Positions 61,176 to 64,000 of a stretch of DNA of 64,000 bases are shown in pieces; position 1 is the stretch's first letter; every line of letters starts with the position of its first letter. The translations under genes and the position numbers were made by a program. The notes beneath the pieces are model-generated. The model did not search any database and was not told the origin of the DNA. It saw nothing but the letters and a program-made list of their open reading frames with translations. Source of the DNA: Yponomeuta sedellus (lineage: Eukaryota > Arthropoda > Insecta > Lepidoptera > Yponomeutidae); the NCBI GenBank assembly GCA_934045075.1, contig OW203725.1:23909714-23973713 (forward strand), in the 5' to 3' direction.

Positions 61176-61369
61176 ACACAATTTTTATTTTTAATGCACT
61201 AACCCGTGCTAAGGAACAAATTTAAAAACCTATTTAGAGGCTAAAAATTTCACCCATGCCGGGATTCGAACCCGCAACCTCTGGCTATCTGGTACGGATA
61301 GCCAGAGGTTGCGGGTTCGAATCCCGGCATGGGTGAAATTTTTAGCCTCTAAATAGGTTTTTAATTTTT
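61176..61369. mobile_element. Fold-back tRNA-like SINE, almost perfect palindrome
   Basis: Arms of ~75 bp (aaaaacctatttagaggcta through cctctggctatc) around a ~7-nt loop, plus the unpaired tail ttttatttttaatgcactaa on the left. Target-site duplication ttaattcttatct at 61163-61175 and 61370-61382. Confidence 0.88.
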
Positions 61370-61382
61370 TTAATTCTTATCT

Positions 61383-62203
61383 TATCTTAATTACATATTA
61401 ATGGCCAGCTATAATTAAAAACCTAACCAAAAGTATTACTCCAGTTTTAAATCTTATTCCCCTAATTGCAACACTATTTTATTAAAGAAATTATATTCAA
61501 ATTACACTCAACTAAGAAAATTAAGAAATAACAATTAAAACAATAAAAAAAATCACAAATTTCAACATATTAAAATAAGATTAATTCACAAAAAGTTTCC
61601 CCTAATTGTTTTATTAATTAACTGTTACATAGACTGTATATTATGTACTATTTATGTAAAAAACTCGTATCTAACATGAGTGACATACTAAAATCGACTT
61701 AAAAAAAATGTAAATAAGATTTAATACTGTACGCATTTATTAGTCTAAGTAAATTGATCTTCCAAGTAGCTTCTAAGGTATAAAAATACCGTATTTGGCA
61801 CTCGCACTTAAAATTAGACTTATATTTTATTAAATTCAGCTTTTGTCAGAATATTAACAAACCGTCAATAAACATTGTTTAAATACGCAAACCAATACGG
61901 TCCTATAAATACATGATTCCTTAAAGCACTCCTTAGATGCAATTTAATTAGTCTGTGGAAAAGGAAAAGACGTAATCGGAATTTAAGCAGATGAGATAAA
62001 CTGTCTTTAGGAGTGTTTTAAAGGAGTCGTATTTTTATAAATAATGAAGTCAGTTAATAACGTTAGACCTAACAGTTAAACATTTCCGTATTATTGAATG
62101 ATTATTGTCAATACTTTGGTATGGAGTACCTATACATTGTTTTAGCATGTTTGTGTAAGAAACATTGATTTATTTATTACTTCCTATTTGATTACTTTTA
62201 GTA
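61383..62203. other. Intergenic AT-rich sequence
   Basis: Holds the small inverted-repeat element 61913-62036 (gattccttaaagcactcctt and inverse). Nothing else seen. Confidence 0.4.
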
Positions 62204-62371
62204 AATGTTGCTGCCTGTACGTAATACAGAGAGTATTGTAAAGAGGTTCGAAATTTCACTGATGCCGGTAACTCGCCCATTAGCTCAGTTGGGAGAGCGC
62301 TGGCACGGTCAGTCAGAGGTCGCGGATTCGAGTCCCGGCATGGGTGGAATATTTAGCTTCTAAATAGGTTC
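62204..62371 (+). mobile_element. tRNA-like SINE, diverged subfamily
   Basis: Begins tgttgctgcctgtacgtaat and ends with the tRNA-like unit (tagctcagttgggagagcgc, B box ggattcgagtcccgg) and ggaatatttagcttctaaat. Target-site duplication ttacttttagta at 62192-62203 and 62372-62383. Confidence 0.8.
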
Positions 62372-62496
62372 TTACTTTTAGTACTTAAGCATACAGGGTG
62401 TAACAAATTTCAAATATAAATCTATAAATTAGGGAAATATGAAAGTCCTCAATAAAATAACTTCCTAACAATATAATCACACGACCTGGTCCTAAA

Positions 62497-62665
62497 CTAG
62501 GATACTCTGCGGTAACCAGGTAAGGATATCACAAACGTAGAAATACACCCAGACTAAGGCCATTTGCACAAATGTAAGGCGGCACTCTGTGGGATGCGAA
62601 CCCACGCCCTCGGCATGCTAATCAGTCGTGATACCGCTAGACTAACGAGGCAGACTAACGAGGCA
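62497..62665 (-). mobile_element. tRNA-derived SINE (shared-core family)
   Basis: Plus strand: aaactaggatactctgcggt, ggccatttgcacaaatgtaa, inverted B box tgggatgcgaacccacg. The end aacgaggcagac is duplicated locally. Confidence 0.65.
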
Positions 62666-62935
62666 GTCAATAAATACTTTATACTTTACTTCAATATAAA
62701 CAACCACTACTTACAATGCGAAAAACGTTGAAATCGCGTGAAAAATGTCAGCTGTCCCATACATTTTAATGTAGTAGTCGTCACTTTAGCATGAAACGTT
62801 TTCCGCTCAGTAAAAGTATTGTAAAAGCTTATTTATAAAATGTCGATTCCACTAAAACACTTAAGCCGCACTTAAAGCTAGTTTATAACTGTATCCCTCT
62901 CATAAAACGGCTTTAACTCCGTCTTAAGGCACTTC

Positions 62936-63190
62936 GTTATCAACCCTTGCATGTCCCCACTGCTGGGGCACGGGTTACTCTTCCTGCATCGCAGGAAAGT
63001 TAGGCCACACTCCACCACTAGGGTCAAGTCCGGTTTGGTGGAGGATTATAAGACAGTGGCGGGCCTTACTGTCAGAAGTTATAAAGCCGCCCATAAGGCC
63101 TTTGACATGGCTTAACGACTGCCATTACATGACAGCTGACACCAACGGCTTAACGTGCCTTGCGAAGCACGGAAGCGCTCGGAAAGGCAC
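62936..63190 (-). mobile_element. 5S-derived SINE, 3' two thirds
   Basis: Plus strand: tatcaacccttgcatgtccc through tgcgaagcacggaagcgctc. Confidence 0.75.
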
Positions 63191-63204
63191 TTAGGGGCGC
63201 CTTA

Positions 63205-63660
63205 AGATGTTAAGGTGGTTCGGGGTGCTCAGTAGCGCCACCAATGGAATAAAAATCATAGTGGAATAAAACATCAAAAATCCTAATATCTGTGATAACT
63301 ATTTTAGAACATATAACCTAGAAGACAGGGCGCTATGGCGCTCATTAGGGGAGGGCTATGTCCAGCAGTGGACTACATAATATAGCCTGAAGAAGAAGAA
63401 GAAGTCTAGAATGTAGTGTTAATACCCTACGACTTTAATAAATTCCCGCTAAAAACGACCGTTTTTGGCGGAAGTCGATTAATGTCACAGATTGTTGATC
63501 CTAGGTTCTAGACTAGGTTTTAAACATAGTTGTCCCCAGTTCTTAAGAATTCTCATGTTCACTTTTAGATACAAACGTATTATTATAATACAAGTTAAGA
63601 TTTTTATTCCATTGATGGCGCTACTGAGCACCCCGATCCACCTTAATAACTTTCTTGTCC
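63205..63660. mobile_element. MITE with long TIRs, interrupted by an RTE 3' end
   Basis: Left ggttcggggtgctcagtagc and right gctactgagcaccccgatcc are inverted, extending to caatggaataaaaatc. The palindromic centre is near 63444-63471. An RTE tail (63328-63402, ending gaagaagaagaagaag) is inserted in the left half, with ctagaa repeated on both sides. Confidence 0.75.
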
Positions 63661-63765
63661 ACATATAATTCAATTCCAATTCCCCACGTCCACAGTTAGA
63701 TAGTTGTATGTCCGAAGATATAATGAAAATGAGTCAAATGTGGAACAGTGGTGGAACTTGATTAT

Positions 63766-64000
63766 ATTCTTTTTAATTCACTGACCCGTGCTAAGTACAA
63801 TTTAAAAAACCTATTTAGAGGCCAAAAAATCCACCCATGCCGGGATTCGAACCCGCGACCTCTGGCTATCCGTGCCAGCGCTCTTTCCAACTGTTGTAAT
63901 GGGCGACTCACCAAACAAAAAACCTAACTGCAAAGTAGGTACCTACTCGGGGCTGGAAGTGATGCAAATTACTTCAGCCAGATGTCGCTGCTTGTACGTA
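63766..64000 (-). mobile_element. tRNA-like SINE, long variant, runs to the window edge
   Basis: Tail ttttaattcactgacccgtg, tRNA-like unit, then the body (aacctaactgcaaagtaggt, cagatgtcgctgcttgtacg). The right end is not in the window. Confidence 0.75.

Noticed and set aside
62279..62345. tRNA gene with intact-looking cloverleaf
   Set aside because: Same family as the tRNA-like SINE, C at position 33, and flanked by a SINE body and target-site duplication.

Overview
The window looks like nuclear DNA of an insect, most probably a moth or butterfly (inference). It is AT-rich, has spliced genes with long introns, and is dominated by retroposons and DNA transposons. Three protein genes can be supported, all only by splicing small exons together; most long open frames are microsatellite or transposon artefacts.

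Left third (1-28,927, minus strand): the 5' part of a TRIM45-like RING/B-box gene. Five phase-compatible coding exons (28,776-28,927; 26,479-26,645; 7,423-7,574; 6,428-6,604; 87-263) give 275 residues, and the gene runs off the left edge. Its introns hold a decayed copy of the B-box exon, a hAT element carrying a concatemer of tRNA-like SINEs, a (GGGAC)n/(GGAAC)n array, a diverged ~105-bp tandem array, a PIF/Harbinger relic, 1.7 kb of (AATG)n with a recent 1.2-kb tandem duplication, and a second hAT element that sits inside an RTE-type LINE and contains a broken Ty3/Gypsy integrase region with an LTR.

Middle (28,928-39,892): intergenic, with LINE and SINE fragments, an RTE reverse-transcriptase C-terminus, an inverted pair of retroelement tails and several perfect short-loop hairpins.

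Right (39,893-57,759, plus strand): a complete heparan sulfate 2-O-sulfotransferase gene (Hs2st) in five coding exons, 340 residues. Its 12.7-kb third intron contains a nested THAP-domain gene on the same strand (48,574-49,787, six exons, 188 residues) with one exon present three times in tandem, plus a Harbinger-type element with a 47-bp minisatellite and a second short hAT element. 57,760-64,000 is repeat-rich flank.

The most unusual theme is the retroposon biology. One tRNA-like SINE family (about 160 bp when monomeric) recurs across the window, usually with 10-13 bp target-site duplications. Several copies are fold-backs, and one is a 1.3-kb four-unit inverted concatemer inserted as a single event. 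A second abundant family is derived from 5S rRNA (SINE3 type). Microsatellite tails of retroelements have expanded in place into very long arrays.
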